Assembly (NCBI GenBank): GCA_027531395.1
Contig: JAPZRO010000004.1
Coordinates: 620,001 to 684,000 of the forward strand
Reading direction: 5' to 3'
Length of the DNA: 64,000 nucleotides
From: Porphyrobacter sp.
GTDB taxonomy: Bacteria > Pseudomonadota > Alphaproteobacteria > Sphingomonadales > Sphingomonadaceae
Part shown: positions 48,565 to 56,801 of the stretch, in pieces
Layout: each line of letters starts with the position of its first letter
Position numbering within the stretch: position 1 is the stretch's first letter
Translations under genes and position numbers: made by a program
The notes under the pieces: generated by a model
What the model saw: only the letters and a program-made list of their open reading frames with translations
Told to the model about the DNA's origin: nothing
Databases searched by the model: none

Positions 48565-49267
48565 TGGCGTCGATCACTGCGCCGGTCATGCTCGGCGGGG
48601 CGTCGAGCGCGCAGAAGGTGATGATCGCGGCGATCTCGTCCGGGGTCGCGACGCGGCCCAGCGGAATGTCGGCCAGCAGTCCCGGCCCGCCGCGGCTGGC
48701 GAGATAGTCGCCCGCCATCGAGGTGTCGGTGAAGCCGGGGGTGACGGCGAAGCTCAGGATACCTTCCTTGGCATAGGCGCGCGCGATGGTCTTGTGCATC
48801 CCCACCATCCCGCTCTTGGCGGCGGCATAGTGCCAGTGCGCGGGCGAATCCCCGCGATAGGCCGCGCGGCTGGCCACGTGCACCAGCCTTCCGGCAAAGG
48901 CGCGCTCCTGCCAGTGCAGAACCGCGAAGCGCGACAGCTGCGCGGCGCTGGTGAGGTTGACGCGCAGCGTGTCCTCCCACGCATCGAGCCATTCGATGTC
49001 CGAGCGTTCGAGCCGGTTCGCCTCGAACCGCCCGGCATTGTTGACCACAGCGTCGATTTCCCCGCCCGCGATCTCAAGTGCCTGTTCCCACAGGCTTTGG
49101 ACGCTCAGCGGATCGCCGAAATCGGCCGCGATGATCGGCACGCCGGCGGGCGCATCGGATGGCGGGCGCGAGGCGTGTCCGATGACCTTCGCGCCGCGCG
49201 CTGCCAGCGCGTGAAGGGCTGCCCTGCCGATACCGCGGCTCGATCCGGTTACAAGAATGTGTCCCAT
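48542..49267 (-). CDS. SDR family oxidoreductase
   Basis: A 241-residue short-chain dehydrogenase: MGHILVTGSSRGIGRAALHAL, VVNNAGRFEANR, Ser in HVASRAAYRGDSP, catalytic YAAAKSGMVGM, PGFTDTSMAG, and DAPPSMTGAVIDANGASFVR at the end. Fits FabG-like or 3-oxoacyl reductases; substrate unknown. Divergent from sdhC (109 bp between starts), translationally linked to prmA downstream. Confidence 0.87.
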   Translation of the reverse strand: MGHILVTGSSRGIGRAALHALAARGAKVIGHASRPPSDAPAGVPIIAADFGDPLSVQSLWEQALEIAGGEIDAVVNNAGRFEANRLERSDIEWLDAWEDTLRVNLTSAAQLSRFAVLHWQERAFAGRLVHVASRAAYRGDSPAHWHYAAAKSGMVGMHKTIARAYAKEGILSFAVTPGFTDTSMAGDYLASRGGPGLLADIPLGRVATPDEIAAIITFCALDAPPSMTGAVIDANGASFVR

Positions 49268-49376
49268 GCAATCGCCTATCCGAAACTTTGCAAGCCGTGT
49301 CCACCATGTCGCGGCTTGCCTCAGCCGACAGCCGCGCTAGATGGGATGCGACAAACAGGGACACGACGGGATCATC

Positions 49377-49757
49377 ATGAACCAAAGACCGCTTTCGCCC
49401 CATCTCCAGATCTGGCGCTGGGGGCCGCACATGCTCGTTTCGATCCTCCACCGCGCGACCGGCGACGGCATGGCCGTGGTCGGGCTCGGGGTGCTGGTGT
49501 GGTGGCTGGGCGCGCTCGCGGGCGGGCCGGAAGCCTATGCCAGCTTCCAGGGGATCATGGGCTCGATCCCGGGCATGATCGTGCTGGTCGGCCTGTCGTG
49601 GGCCTTCTTCACCCACATGATGAGCGGGCTTCGCCACTTCGTGCTCGATATCGGCGCGGGCTACGAGCTCGACACCAACCGCATGTGGTCGATCGCCGCG
49701 CCGGTGATCGCCGTTGTTCTCACCGCGGCCTTCTGGGCCGTGATCCTGACCAAGTAA
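49377..49757 (+). CDS. sdhC: succinate dehydrogenase cytochrome b556 subunit
   Basis: A 126-residue, three-helix membrane anchor of complex II. It starts MNQRPLSPHLQIWRWGPHMLVSILHRATGDG (HRxTG family motif), with the heme-ligand region FFTHMMSGLRHFVLDIG. It binds quinone and heme b. The start at 49377 is chosen over a GTG/ATG upstream because family members begin MNxRPLSPHLQ. First gene of sdhCDA. Confidence 0.94.
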   Translation: MNQRPLSPHLQIWRWGPHMLVSILHRATGDGMAVVGLGVLVWWLGALAGGPEAYASFQGIMGSIPGMIVLVGLSWAFFTHMMSGLRHFVLDIGAGYELDTNRMWSIAAPVIAVVLTAAFWAVILTK

Positions 49758-49769
49758 GGGGCACGGCAC

Positions 49770-50156
49770 ATGGGTAACGGAACCTCCATCGGACGCGTGC
49801 GCGGGCTCGGCGCGGCGCATCACGGCGCGCATCACTGGCTGGTGCAGCGCTTCACTGCGGTCGGCAATCTCGTGCTGATGAGCTGGCTGCTGGTCAGCCT
49901 CGTCATGCTGGGCGATTATGGCCATGCGACTGTGGTCAAGTGGCTCGCGCATCCGCTCAACGCGACCGCGATGATCCTGCTGGTGTTCAGCCTGTTCTGG
50001 CACGCCCGGCTCGGCCTTCAGGTGCTGATCGAGGACTATCTCCACGACGCCGGCACCAAGTTCGGAGCGCTCGTCGCGCTCAACCTCGCAACCATCGGCG
50101 GCGGCGCCTACGGGATTTTCAGCGTTGCCGCGCTCGCATTCGGAGGACAGGCCTGA
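49770..50156 (+). CDS. sdhD: succinate dehydrogenase membrane anchor subunit
   Basis: A 128-residue second membrane anchor: [34 protein letters not shown], then [37 protein letters not shown] (heme/quinone region H-A-R-x-G-x-Q-x-x-x-E-D-Y), and a third helix. 12 bp after sdhC; the TGA overlaps the sdhA ATG (TGATG). Confidence 0.93.
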   Translation: MGNGTSIGRVRGLGAAHHGAHHWLVQRFTAVGNLVLMSWLLVSLVMLGDYGHATVVKWLAHPLNATAMILLVFSLFWHARLGLQVLIEDYLHDAGTKFGALVALNLATIGGGAYGIFSVAALAFGGQA

Positions 50157-52024
50157 TGGCTACCGCAGCAGCACCCGGCACCGCTAATGACGTCGGCGGC
50201 GCGCATCTGAAGGGCGCTTACAAGATCATCGATCACACCTATGACGTGGTGGTGGTGGGCGCAGGCGGTTCGGGCCTGCGCGCGACCATGGGCGCGGCCG
50301 AGGCCGGCCTGCGCACCGCCAACATCTCCAAGGTGTTCCCGACGCGCTCGCACACCGTCGCGGCGCAGGGCGGGATCGCCGCCTCGCTCGGCAACAACAG
50401 CCCCGATCACTGGACGTGGCACATGTACGACACTGTCAAGGGGTCGGACTGGCTGGGCGACCAGGACGCGATCGAATATCTTGCGCGCGAGGCCCCGGCG
50501 GCGGTCTACGAGCTGGAGCACGCGGGCGTGCCCTTCAGCCGCAATGCCGATGGCACGATCTACCAGCGCCCCTTCGGCGGACACATGCAGAACATGGGCG
50601 CCGGCCCGCCGGTGCAGCGCACCTGTGCCGCGGCCGACCGCACCGGCCACGCCATGCTCCACGCCCTGTATCAGCAGAGCCTGAAGTATGACGCGGACTT
50701 CTTCATCGAGTATTTCGCGCTCGACCTCATCATGTCCGAGCGTGACGGCCAGAAGGTCTGCGTCGGCGTGATGGCGATGTGCCTCGACGACGGCACGATC
50801 CACCGCTTCCGCGCGCAGAGCGTGGTGCTGGCGACCGGCGGCTATGGCCGCTGCTACTACACCGCGACCTCGGCCCACACCTGCACCGGCGACGGCGGCG
50901 GGATGGTGCTGCGCGCCGGCCTGCCGCTGCAGGACATGGAGTTCGTGCAGTTCCACCCGACCGGCATCTACGGCGCGGGCGTTCTGATCACCGAAGGCGC
51001 GCGCGGCGAGGGCGGCTATCTCACCAACTCCGAAGGCGAGCGCTTCATGGAGCGCTATGCCCCCTCGGCCAAGGACCTCGCCTCGCGCGACGTGGTGAGC
51101 CGTTCGATGGCGCTCGAAATGCGCGAGGGCCGCGGTGTCGGTCCGGAGGGCGATCACATCTACCTGCACCTCGATCACATCGATCCCAAGGTGCTGGCCG
51201 AGCGCCTGCCGGGCATTACCGAGAGCGGCAAGATCTTCGCGGGCGTCGATCTCACCCGCCAGCCGCTCCCCGTCACCCCGACGGTGCATTACAACATGGG
51301 CGGCATTCCGTGTAACTATCACGGGCAGGTCGTGACCCTCGGGCCGGACGGCAATCCGGATACCGTCATCCCCGGCCTCTATGCCGTGGGCGAGGCGGCC
51401 TGCGTGTCGGTGCACGGGGCGAACCGCCTCGGCTCGAACTCGCTGATCGACCTCGTGGTGTTCGGCCGTGCGACCGGGCATCACCTGCGCGACAACCTCA
51501 AGCCCAATGCCAAGCAGCCCGAACTGCCGGCCGACAGCGCCGACTTCGCGCTGACCCGTCTCGATCACTTCCGCTATGCGCAGGGCGGCTCGCCCACCGC
51601 GCAGATCCGCGCGGAAATGCAGAAGGCGATGCAGAAGCACTGCGCCGTGTTCCGCGACCAGAAGCTGATGGACGAGGGCGTGGCCAAGCTCGCCGAGCAG
51701 AACAAGCGGATGGAGGACATCCACGTCACCGACAAGTCGCTGATCTGGAACAGCGACCTGATCGAGACGCTCGAGCTCGACAACCTCATGGCGCAGGCCA
51801 ATGTGACGATCGCCTCGGCCGCCAACCGCAAGGAAAGCCGCGGCGCCCACGCGCACGAGGACTACCCCGAGCGCAACGACAAGGAATGGATGAAGCACAC
51901 CATCGCCTGGTTCGACGGCTGGGGCGGTCGCGGCTCGAACATCCGCATCGATTACCGTCCGGTCCACGAATACACGCTGACCGACGATATCAAGTACATC
52001 GAGCCCAAGGCGCGGGTGTACTGA
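50156..52024 (+). CDS. sdhA: succinate dehydrogenase flavoprotein subunit
   Basis: A 622-residue flavoprotein oxidising succinate to fumarate. FAD fold [23 protein letters not shown]-linking His in [17 protein letters not shown], substrate loop [28 protein letters not shown], the catalytic Arg region ARSDVVSR-like ([14 protein letters not shown]), [31 protein letters not shown]. The C-terminus is the normal [11 protein letters not shown] terminator follows, and sdhB is not adjacent. Confidence 0.97.
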   Translation: MATAAAPGTANDVGGAHLKGAYKIIDHTYDVVVVGAGGSGLRATMGAAEAGLRTANISKVFPTRSHTVAAQGGIAASLGNNSPDHWTWHMYDTVKGSDWLGDQDAIEYLAREAPAAVYELEHAGVPFSRNADGTIYQRPFGGHMQNMGAGPPVQRTCAAADRTGHAMLHALYQQSLKYDADFFIEYFALDLIMSERDGQKVCVGVMAMCLDDGTIHRFRAQSVVLATGGYGRCYYTATSAHTCTGDGGGMVLRAGLPLQDMEFVQFHPTGIYGAGVLITEGARGEGGYLTNSEGERFMERYAPSAKDLASRDVVSRSMALEMREGRGVGPEGDHIYLHLDHIDPKVLAERLPGITESGKIFAGVDLTRQPLPVTPTVHYNMGGIPCNYHGQVVTLGPDGNPDTVIPGLYAVGEAACVSVHGANRLGSNSLIDLVVFGRATGHHLRDNLKPNAKQPELPADSADFALTRLDHFRYAQGGSPTAQIRAEMQKAMQKHCAVFRDQKLMDEGVAKLAEQNKRMEDIHVTDKSLIWNSDLIETLELDNLMAQANVTIASAANRKESRGAHAHEDYPERNDKEWMKHTIAWFDGWGGRGSNIRIDYRPVHEYTLTDDIKYIEPKARVY

Positions 52025-52049
52025 TCCGGCATTTCGCGAACTGCCAAGC

Positions 52050-52086
52050 AAGGCCCGGTCCCGCGAGGGATCGGGCCTTTGCTTTT
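52050..52086 (+). terminator. intrinsic terminator after sdhCDA
   Basis: AAGGCCCGGTCCC, loop GCGA, GGGATCGGGCCTT (one mismatch) followed by TGCTTTT, starting 26 bp after the sdhA stop. A convincing rho-independent terminator that closes the sdh transcript. Confidence 0.85.
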
Positions 52087-52145
52087 GGCGCATCAGCACA
52101 ATGGCGGCTTGACGCTAGGGTCACGCAGAGGCAGCTTCGCCTTCG

Positions 52146-53180
52146 ATGAACAGGGGCAGGATCATCGCAGGGCTTTTCGCGGCATTGCTCGCGGCCCCGG
52201 CGCTTCCGCAATCCACGCCCGCCAACCCGAACCAGCCGCCGCCGCATACGCTGCCCTATCCCGATCTCGGGAGCGGGGAGGGGCGGGCCGAGCGGCGGGC
52301 TTCCTATGATCTCGGGCCGGAACTGCAGCGCGGGGTCTCGGCGGCGACCTTGCGCGAACAGCAGCGCCGGCTCGATGCCGCGCTGGCCGCGCTCAAGCCG
52401 CACACCCCGGGCACGCCTGACGCCTTCGTCGTCACCATCGCGCTCGACAGCGATCCGGTCTTCGCCCGCGAGGCGCGCGAGGCGGCGCGGGTGCTCGCGG
52501 CGCGCTACGGGGCCGAGGGGCGCACGCTGGTGCTGGCCGGGCCGGACGGCACCCGCGACGATGCGCCGCACGGCTCGATCACCGCACTGGCGCTGGCGCT
52601 CAGCCATATCGGCAGTCTGATGGCGCCGACCGAGGACGTGCTGGTGCTCTACACCACCAGCCACGGCATGGATCTCGGCCTTGCCTATCACTATGGCGAC
52701 ACCGGCTACGGCATCCTCAGCCCTGCGCGATTGAAGGCGGCGCTGGAAGAGGCGGGGATCAGGCGGCGCGTGCTGATCCTGTCGGCGTGCTATTCTGGGG
52801 TGTTCGTGCCGGTGCTGGCCGGCCCCGACACCGCGATCCTCACCGCGGCCGCCAGCACCCGCACCTCCTTCGGCTGCGCGGCGGAGAATGACTGGACCTT
52901 CTTCGGCGATGCGCTGATCAACCGCGCGCTGCGCCAGCCGGTCAGCCTCGACGAAGCGGCCAAGATGGCGGGCCGCTCGGTCGCCGAGTGGGAGATCAAG
53001 ACGCGGGTGCTCGCCTCCTTGCCACAGGTGAGCATCGGAGCCGAGGCAAAGGGCTGGCTCCCCCAGATCGAGGCGCGGATGCCGCGCATCGCCAGCGCGC
53101 CGGTGGGCCGACCGGCCTTCGATCCGGCAAAGCTTGCGGCGCCGGTGGTGGCCGAGAAAGCACGCTCGGGGCAAAAGTGA
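52146..53180 (+). CDS. secreted C13 (legumain-like) peptidase
   Basis: A 344-residue protein. Signal peptide MNRGRIIAGLFAALLAAPALPQ, then a Pro-rich stretch and a caspase-fold domain of peptidase family C13. Visible are VVTIALDSDPVFAREA, the catalytic His in LYTTSHGMDLGL and the catalytic Cys in LILSACYSGVFVPVL, followed by ILTAAASTRTSFGCAAENDWTFFGDAL. Bacterial C13 members are little studied; the family cleaves after Asn/Asp or acts as a transamidase. The terminator at 52050 separates it from sdhA. Confidence 0.85.
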   Translation: MNRGRIIAGLFAALLAAPALPQSTPANPNQPPPHTLPYPDLGSGEGRAERRASYDLGPELQRGVSAATLREQQRRLDAALAALKPHTPGTPDAFVVTIALDSDPVFAREAREAARVLAARYGAEGRTLVLAGPDGTRDDAPHGSITALALALSHIGSLMAPTEDVLVLYTTSHGMDLGLAYHYGDTGYGILSPARLKAALEEAGIRRRVLILSACYSGVFVPVLAGPDTAILTAAASTRTSFGCAAENDWTFFGDALINRALRQPVSLDEAAKMAGRSVAEWEIKTRVLASLPQVSIGAEAKGWLPQIEARMPRIASAPVGRPAFDPAKLAAPVVAEKARSGQK

Positions 53181-53240
53181 TCCCGTCCCTATAGCTCATC
53201 CGGTCGCCGGGCGAATGGCGCTTGACCTTGTTCCAGCTCA

Positions 53241-53259
53241 ATGTATCCAGTGGATACAT
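53241..53259. promoter_or_regulatory. perfect 19-bp palindromic operator
   Basis: ATGTATCCAGTGGATACAT: 9-bp arms around one central G, 24 bp before the thioesterase ATG. A TTGACC (53222-53227) 13 bp upstream could be the -35, placing the palindrome over the -10. A tetR gene is second in the downstream operon, so this is its likely operator. Confidence 0.75.
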
Positions 53260-53283
53260 ATCGATCAGACAAGGACGAATCGC

Positions 53284-53742
53284 ATGACCCCCTTCGATGC
53301 TCTCAAGGCCCAGCTTTCCGCCGTGGTGCCTTTCGCCGCCCATGTCGGGGTCGCGATCGAGACCATCGGCGAAGGCACGGCCACCGCCATGCTCGATCAG
53401 TCGCAGGCGACCAGCAACCATGTCGCCACGATGCACGCGGGGGCGCTGTTCACCCTGGCCGAGGCGGCCTCGGGCGCGGCCATGGCGGGGCTGTTCCTTG
53501 AACGTCTCGCCGGGGTGCGGCCCGTGGCGGCGCGCTCGACCATCGATTTCCTGCGTCCCGCGCGCGGCGCGATCCGTGCCGAGGCGCAAGTTGAGGGCGA
53601 AAAGCCCGCGCTGTTCGCCGCGCTCGATGCCGAGGGCAAGGTGCGCTTTCCGGTGAACATCACCATCATCGACGCAGAGAACCGCGAGGTCGCGAAGATG
53701 GTCGTCGAGTGGCACGTCTCGGCGCTGGCCGCAGCGGCGTGA
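53284..53742 (+). CDS. hotdog-fold thioesterase (DUF4442/PaaI-like)
   Basis: A 152-residue hotdog protein: VPFAAHVGVAIETIGEGTATAMLDQ, TSNHVATMHAGALFTLAEAASGAAMAG (HAG helix), ARSTIDFLRPARGAIRAEAQV, FPVNITIIDAENREVAKMVVEWHV. Likely an acyl-CoA thioesterase; acyl group unknown. First gene of a three-gene unit and directly behind the 19-bp palindrome. The TGA overlaps the tetR GTG start. Confidence 0.85.
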   Translation: MTPFDALKAQLSAVVPFAAHVGVAIETIGEGTATAMLDQSQATSNHVATMHAGALFTLAEAASGAAMAGLFLERLAGVRPVAARSTIDFLRPARGAIRAEAQVEGEKPALFAALDAEGKVRFPVNITIIDAENREVAKMVVEWHVSALAAAA

Positions 53743-54308
53743 CCGCGCGGGCCGACTATCACCACGGTGATCTCGCCGCCGCCGCGCTCGACGAGGCGCT
53801 GGGCCTGATCGCCGCCGATGGCGAGGCGCGCTTCTCGCTGCGGGCGCTGGCCGACCGGCTCGGGGTGGCGCACCGCGCGCTCTACAACCACTTCGCCGAC
53901 CGTGAGGCGCTGCTGGCGGCGGTGGCGGCGCGCGGCTTTGCGCAGCTGGCCGATGGTCTCGCTGCGGCGAGCGAGCCTGCCACTTTCCTCGCGGCCTATG
54001 TCCGTTTCGCTCGCGGGTATCCCGGGCTCTATGCGGTGATGACCGAGAGACACCATGCGCAGATCAATGCGACCCCGTCCTTGCGCGCGGCGGTGGACCG
54101 GGTGATCGCGGTTGCGCTGGCGGTGCTGGCCACGCCGGACGCCGACGAGGACACCCGCCGCCGCGAGGTGATGCGGGTGTGGATGCTCGCGCACGGAGCC
54201 ATCGGGCTCCAGCGCGCGGGAATGCTGCGCCTGCGGAGCGACGCAGATTTCATCGACGAGGTGCTGCGGATCGCTGGCCTCGTCCCGCCACAGGAGAAAG
54301 CCCCATGA
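53739..54308 (+). CDS. TetR/AcrR family regulator (WHG-type C-terminal domain)
   Basis: A 189-residue TetR regulator with a GTG start overlapping the previous stop. The N-terminal DNA-binding domain is YHHGDLAAAALDEALGLIAADGEARFSLRALADRLGVAHRALYNHFADREALLAAVA. The C-terminal ligand domain has the FARGYPGLYAVMTERH pattern of the WHG group. Embedded between two thioesterase genes; an acyl-CoA effector is a reasonable guess only. Probably binds the 53241 palindrome. Confidence 0.9.
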   Translation: MTARADYHHGDLAAAALDEALGLIAADGEARFSLRALADRLGVAHRALYNHFADREALLAAVAARGFAQLADGLAAASEPATFLAAYVRFARGYPGLYAVMTERHHAQINATPSLRAAVDRVIAVALAVLATPDADEDTRRREVMRVWMLAHGAIGLQRAGMLRLRSDADFIDEVLRIAGLVPPQEKAP

Positions 54309-54688
54309 ACCCTGCCGATGCCATGCCCTTTTCCAAGCTGATGGGCGTTGTCGTCACCGCCGCCTCGGCTGAGGCGGTCGAGGGCGAGATCACCGTGCGC
54401 GAGGATCTGTGCACCGCAGGCGGGATCATGCATGGCGGCGCGATCATGGCCTTTGCCGATGCCCTGGGCGCAGTCGGCGCGGTCGCCTGCCTGCCCCAAG
54501 GCGCGGGCGGAACCACCACCATCGAGAGCAAGACCAACTTCCTCGGCGCAGCGCCGGTCGGCAGCCTGGTGAAGGGCAGGGCAGTCCCGCTCAAGACCGG
54601 GCGGCGGATGTCGGTATGGCAGACCACCATCACCACCGCCGAAGGCAAGCCGGTGGCAGTGGTGATCCAGACCCAGTTGGTGCTTTAA
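54305..54688 (+). CDS. PaaI-type hotdog thioesterase
   Basis: A 127-residue 4HBT/PaaI thioesterase: MPFSKLMGVVVTAAS, CTAGGIMHGGAIMAFADALGAVGA (HGG with the conserved Asp), TTTIESKTNFLGAAPVGSLVKGRAVPLKTGRRMSVWQTTITT. Hydrolyses an acyl- or aryl-CoA. The ATG overlaps the tetR stop. Its stop overlaps the convergent fusion gene by 4 bp. It is only distantly similar to the first thioesterase, so this is not a recent duplication. Confidence 0.9.
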   Translation: MNPADAMPFSKLMGVVVTAASAEAVEGEITVREDLCTAGGIMHGGAIMAFADALGAVGAVACLPQGAGGTTTIESKTNFLGAAPVGSLVKGRAVPLKTGRRMSVWQTTITTAEGKPVAVVIQTQLVL

Positions 54689-56286
54689 GGTGCCGACGCG
54701 CGGCGGGCGGAGATGATCTTCACCGGCTTGGCCAGCATCTCGCCCTTCATCCAGCCTTCGCCCTTGTCGGGATCGATCGCGGTGCCGTGGATCGCGGCGA
54801 CCACGTCCATGCCCTCCACCACATAGCCGAACACCGCATAGCCGTTCTTCCACACCGGATCGCTCGCGGCAGGATCGGCGTTGAGGCCGGTCTGGTCCTC
54901 GATCATGATGGAGAAATCGCCATTGGCGCTGCCCGGCGCGCCCATCGCCATCGACAGCGCGCCGTGGGTGTGGGTGAGGCCGGTCTGCGTGGTCGGCTCG
55001 TGCGCGATCGGCGGCAGGATGCGCTTGGGATCGAACTGGGTGCCGCCTTGCAGCAGCCCGTTGGGACGCGGCTCACGGTCCAATCGCATCGCGCGGTAGA
55101 ACACCGTGCCATCGAAGCGCTTTTCATCGACATAGCGCAGGAAGTTGCGCGCGGTGACGGGCGCGCGTTCGGTTTCGAGCGCGATGGTGATCGCGCCCAG
55201 CTCGGTGGTCAGCACTACGCTGACGCTGGTGGCCTCGGGGAAGGGGCGCTTGCCCGGGCGGCCGGTTTCTGGCGTCGGCGGGGCGGCGGCGATCACCTGC
55301 GGCGCGGCGCTGGGGGCGGGTTGGGTGCCGTCGATCAGGAACTTCATCAGCAGGCTGCGCTGGCACCCGCTGCCCGGCTTGTCCTCGCAATTGCGGAAAT
55401 TGTCGTCCGAGACGAGGTAGAGGAAGCTGCCGCTCGCCTCCTCGCGCAGGGCCAGCCCTTCGAAATTGTCGAGCGTGAGCGGCGGGGCGAGGACAGCGAG
55501 GGTGGTCGCGGCATTGTCGGGCGCGAGCTTCACGATGGCTGCGCGGTTGCCCTCGCCGGGCTTGTAGCTGCGGAACAGGACATAGCAGGTGCCGTCGCTG
55601 GCGCAGGCGGCATCGGTCGGCACGCCGCCGGCAGCCGCGATCCCCTCGGGCGCGGCAAGGTGGAACGGCGCTGCACCTGACGCGCCGATGCGCAGACAGT
55701 TGGGGCGCGCGGGATCGGTCCATTCGCCGCAGGCCAGCAGGCCTCCGGCATAGGCGGCGAGCGTTTCCAGCCCGCCATTGGCCTCGGCCCCCGCGACCAG
55801 CGCCGCCGCGCCGCTCTCGCTGCCGCCCGCCGCGCCGTCGAGCGCGGGATAGCGCCAGATGCGGTGCTCCTGTTCGAAGGCGACCAGCCATGCGCCGTCG
55901 GCGGTGCGGGTGACCGCCTCGGCATCGCCGCGCTCCTTGGAGCCAAGCTTTCTGCCCTTTTCATCGAGCAGCGGGCCGAGCGTGACTTCGGAGACATCGA
56001 CCAGCCGGCCCTGCACATCCTCCGGCGTCAGCACCAGCCAGCGCCCGTCATCGGTGACGGCATAGAACTGCCCATCGTGCCATTCGAGCCCCGAAATGCC
56101 GCCGATCCCGGCCTTGTCGGGCGCGATCTCCACGCCCCCGCGATAGATCAACTCGCCGACCTGCTTGTCCGGCTCGCCCGGGGCGAGTTCGACCGGGCTT
56201 GTCAGCGGCAGGAAGGTCTCGCTCTGCGCGAGGGCAGGGGCCGCGAGGGCGAGGACGACAGCGGAGAAGAGCGCGCGCAGGGTCAT
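54685..56286 (-). CDS. secreted phytase-like esterase domain fused to cyclophilin PPIase
   Basis: A 533-residue protein from ATG 56286 (ATG 56298 also possible), with a Sec signal MTLRALFSAVVLALAAPALAQ. Residues about 45-330 match the esterase-like activity of phytase domain (GIGGISGLEWHDGQFYAVTDDGRWLVL, GDAEAVTRTADGAWLVAFEQEHRIWRY, LDNFEGLALREEASGSFLYLVSDDNF). After a Pro/Ala linker, residues about 372-530 are a cyclophilin-type peptidyl-prolyl isomerase (LTTELGAITIALETERAPVTARNFLRYVD, FDGTVFYRAMR, LQGGTQFD, GALSMAMGAPGSANGDFSIMI, YAVFGYVVEGMDVV). The two are normally separate proteins. Periplasmic. Confidence 0.85.
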   Translation of the reverse strand: MTLRALFSAVVLALAAPALAQSETFLPLTSPVELAPGEPDKQVGELIYRGGVEIAPDKAGIGGISGLEWHDGQFYAVTDDGRWLVLTPEDVQGRLVDVSEVTLGPLLDEKGRKLGSKERGDAEAVTRTADGAWLVAFEQEHRIWRYPALDGAAGGSESGAAALVAGAEANGGLETLAAYAGGLLACGEWTDPARPNCLRIGASGAAPFHLAAPEGIAAAGGVPTDAACASDGTCYVLFRSYKPGEGNRAAIVKLAPDNAATTLAVLAPPLTLDNFEGLALREEASGSFLYLVSDDNFRNCEDKPGSGCQRSLLMKFLIDGTQPAPSAAPQVIAAAPPTPETGRPGKRPFPEATSVSVVLTTELGAITIALETERAPVTARNFLRYVDEKRFDGTVFYRAMRLDREPRPNGLLQGGTQFDPKRILPPIAHEPTTQTGLTHTHGALSMAMGAPGSANGDFSIMIEDQTGLNADPAASDPVWKNGYAVFGYVVEGMDVVAAIHGTAIDPDKGEGWMKGEMLAKPVKIISARRASAP

Positions 56287-56354
56287 TCGTCCGAACATAT
56301 CGGCGCTTCGTCGACGCGCAAGCGGGGAGGCGCGCCGTTCATCGGGCGGCAATG

Positions 56355-56389
56355 TTTACAGCCGTAGTCGTCAAGACTACAGGTGTAAT
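56355..56389. promoter_or_regulatory. BlaI-type operator (two dyads)
   Basis: ACTACAGGTGTAAT (56376-56389; core TACA-N2-TGTA, 56378-56387) and an imperfect copy TTTACAGCCGTAGTC (56355-56369; TACA-N2-CGTA) lie in the 125-bp region between the divergent fusion gene and blaI. BlaI/MecI repressors recognise TACA-TGTA dyads, so BlaI probably autoregulates here and could also affect the divergent gene. Confidence 0.65.
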
Positions 56390-56411
56390 CAAGCTTGAGG
56401 GAGGGCCCTTC

Positions 56412-56801
56412 GTGAACACCCCTGAAGAACCCGTGCATGAACGCATAACCGAGGCCGAACTGGCGGTGATGGACGTGCTGTGGGAACGCCCGCGCCGCAC
56501 CGCCGCCGAAGTCTGCGACGAGGTCTGCACGGCGCGCGGCTGGAGCCTCGCCACGGTCAAGACCCTGCTCTCGCGCCTCGTCCAGAAGGGGGCGCTGGCC
56601 GCCGAGCCTGACGGGCGGCGTTACCTCTATTCGCCGCTGATCGAACGCGCCGCCTATGTCGGGGGCGAATCGCGGCGGCTGGTCGACCGGCTGTTCGGTG
56701 GCAGCGCCGCCTCGCTGGTCGCCCATCTGGCCGAAACCGAAGCGCTGACCGAGGATGACCTCGCCGAGATCGAGGCGCTGCTGAAGGAGCTGCGGCCATG
56801 A
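56412..56801 (+). CDS. blaI: BlaI/MecI/CopY family transcriptional repressor
   Basis: A 129-residue repressor from GTG 56412, chosen for the GGGAGGG ribosome site upstream and family length. Winged helix ITEAELAVMDVLWERPRRTAAEVCDEVCTARGWSLATVKTLLSRLVQKGALAAEPDGRRYLYSPL. The BlaR1 cleavage region and a helical dimerisation tail (ALTEDDLAEIEALLKEL) follow. The stop overlaps the M56 gene's ATG (ATGA). No beta-lactamase gene is in the window, so it probably regulates something else. Confidence 0.93.
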   Translation: MNTPEEPVHERITEAELAVMDVLWERPRRTAAEVCDEVCTARGWSLATVKTLLSRLVQKGALAAEPDGRRYLYSPLIERAAYVGGESRRLVDRLFGGSAASLVAHLAETEALTEDDLAEIEALLKELRP

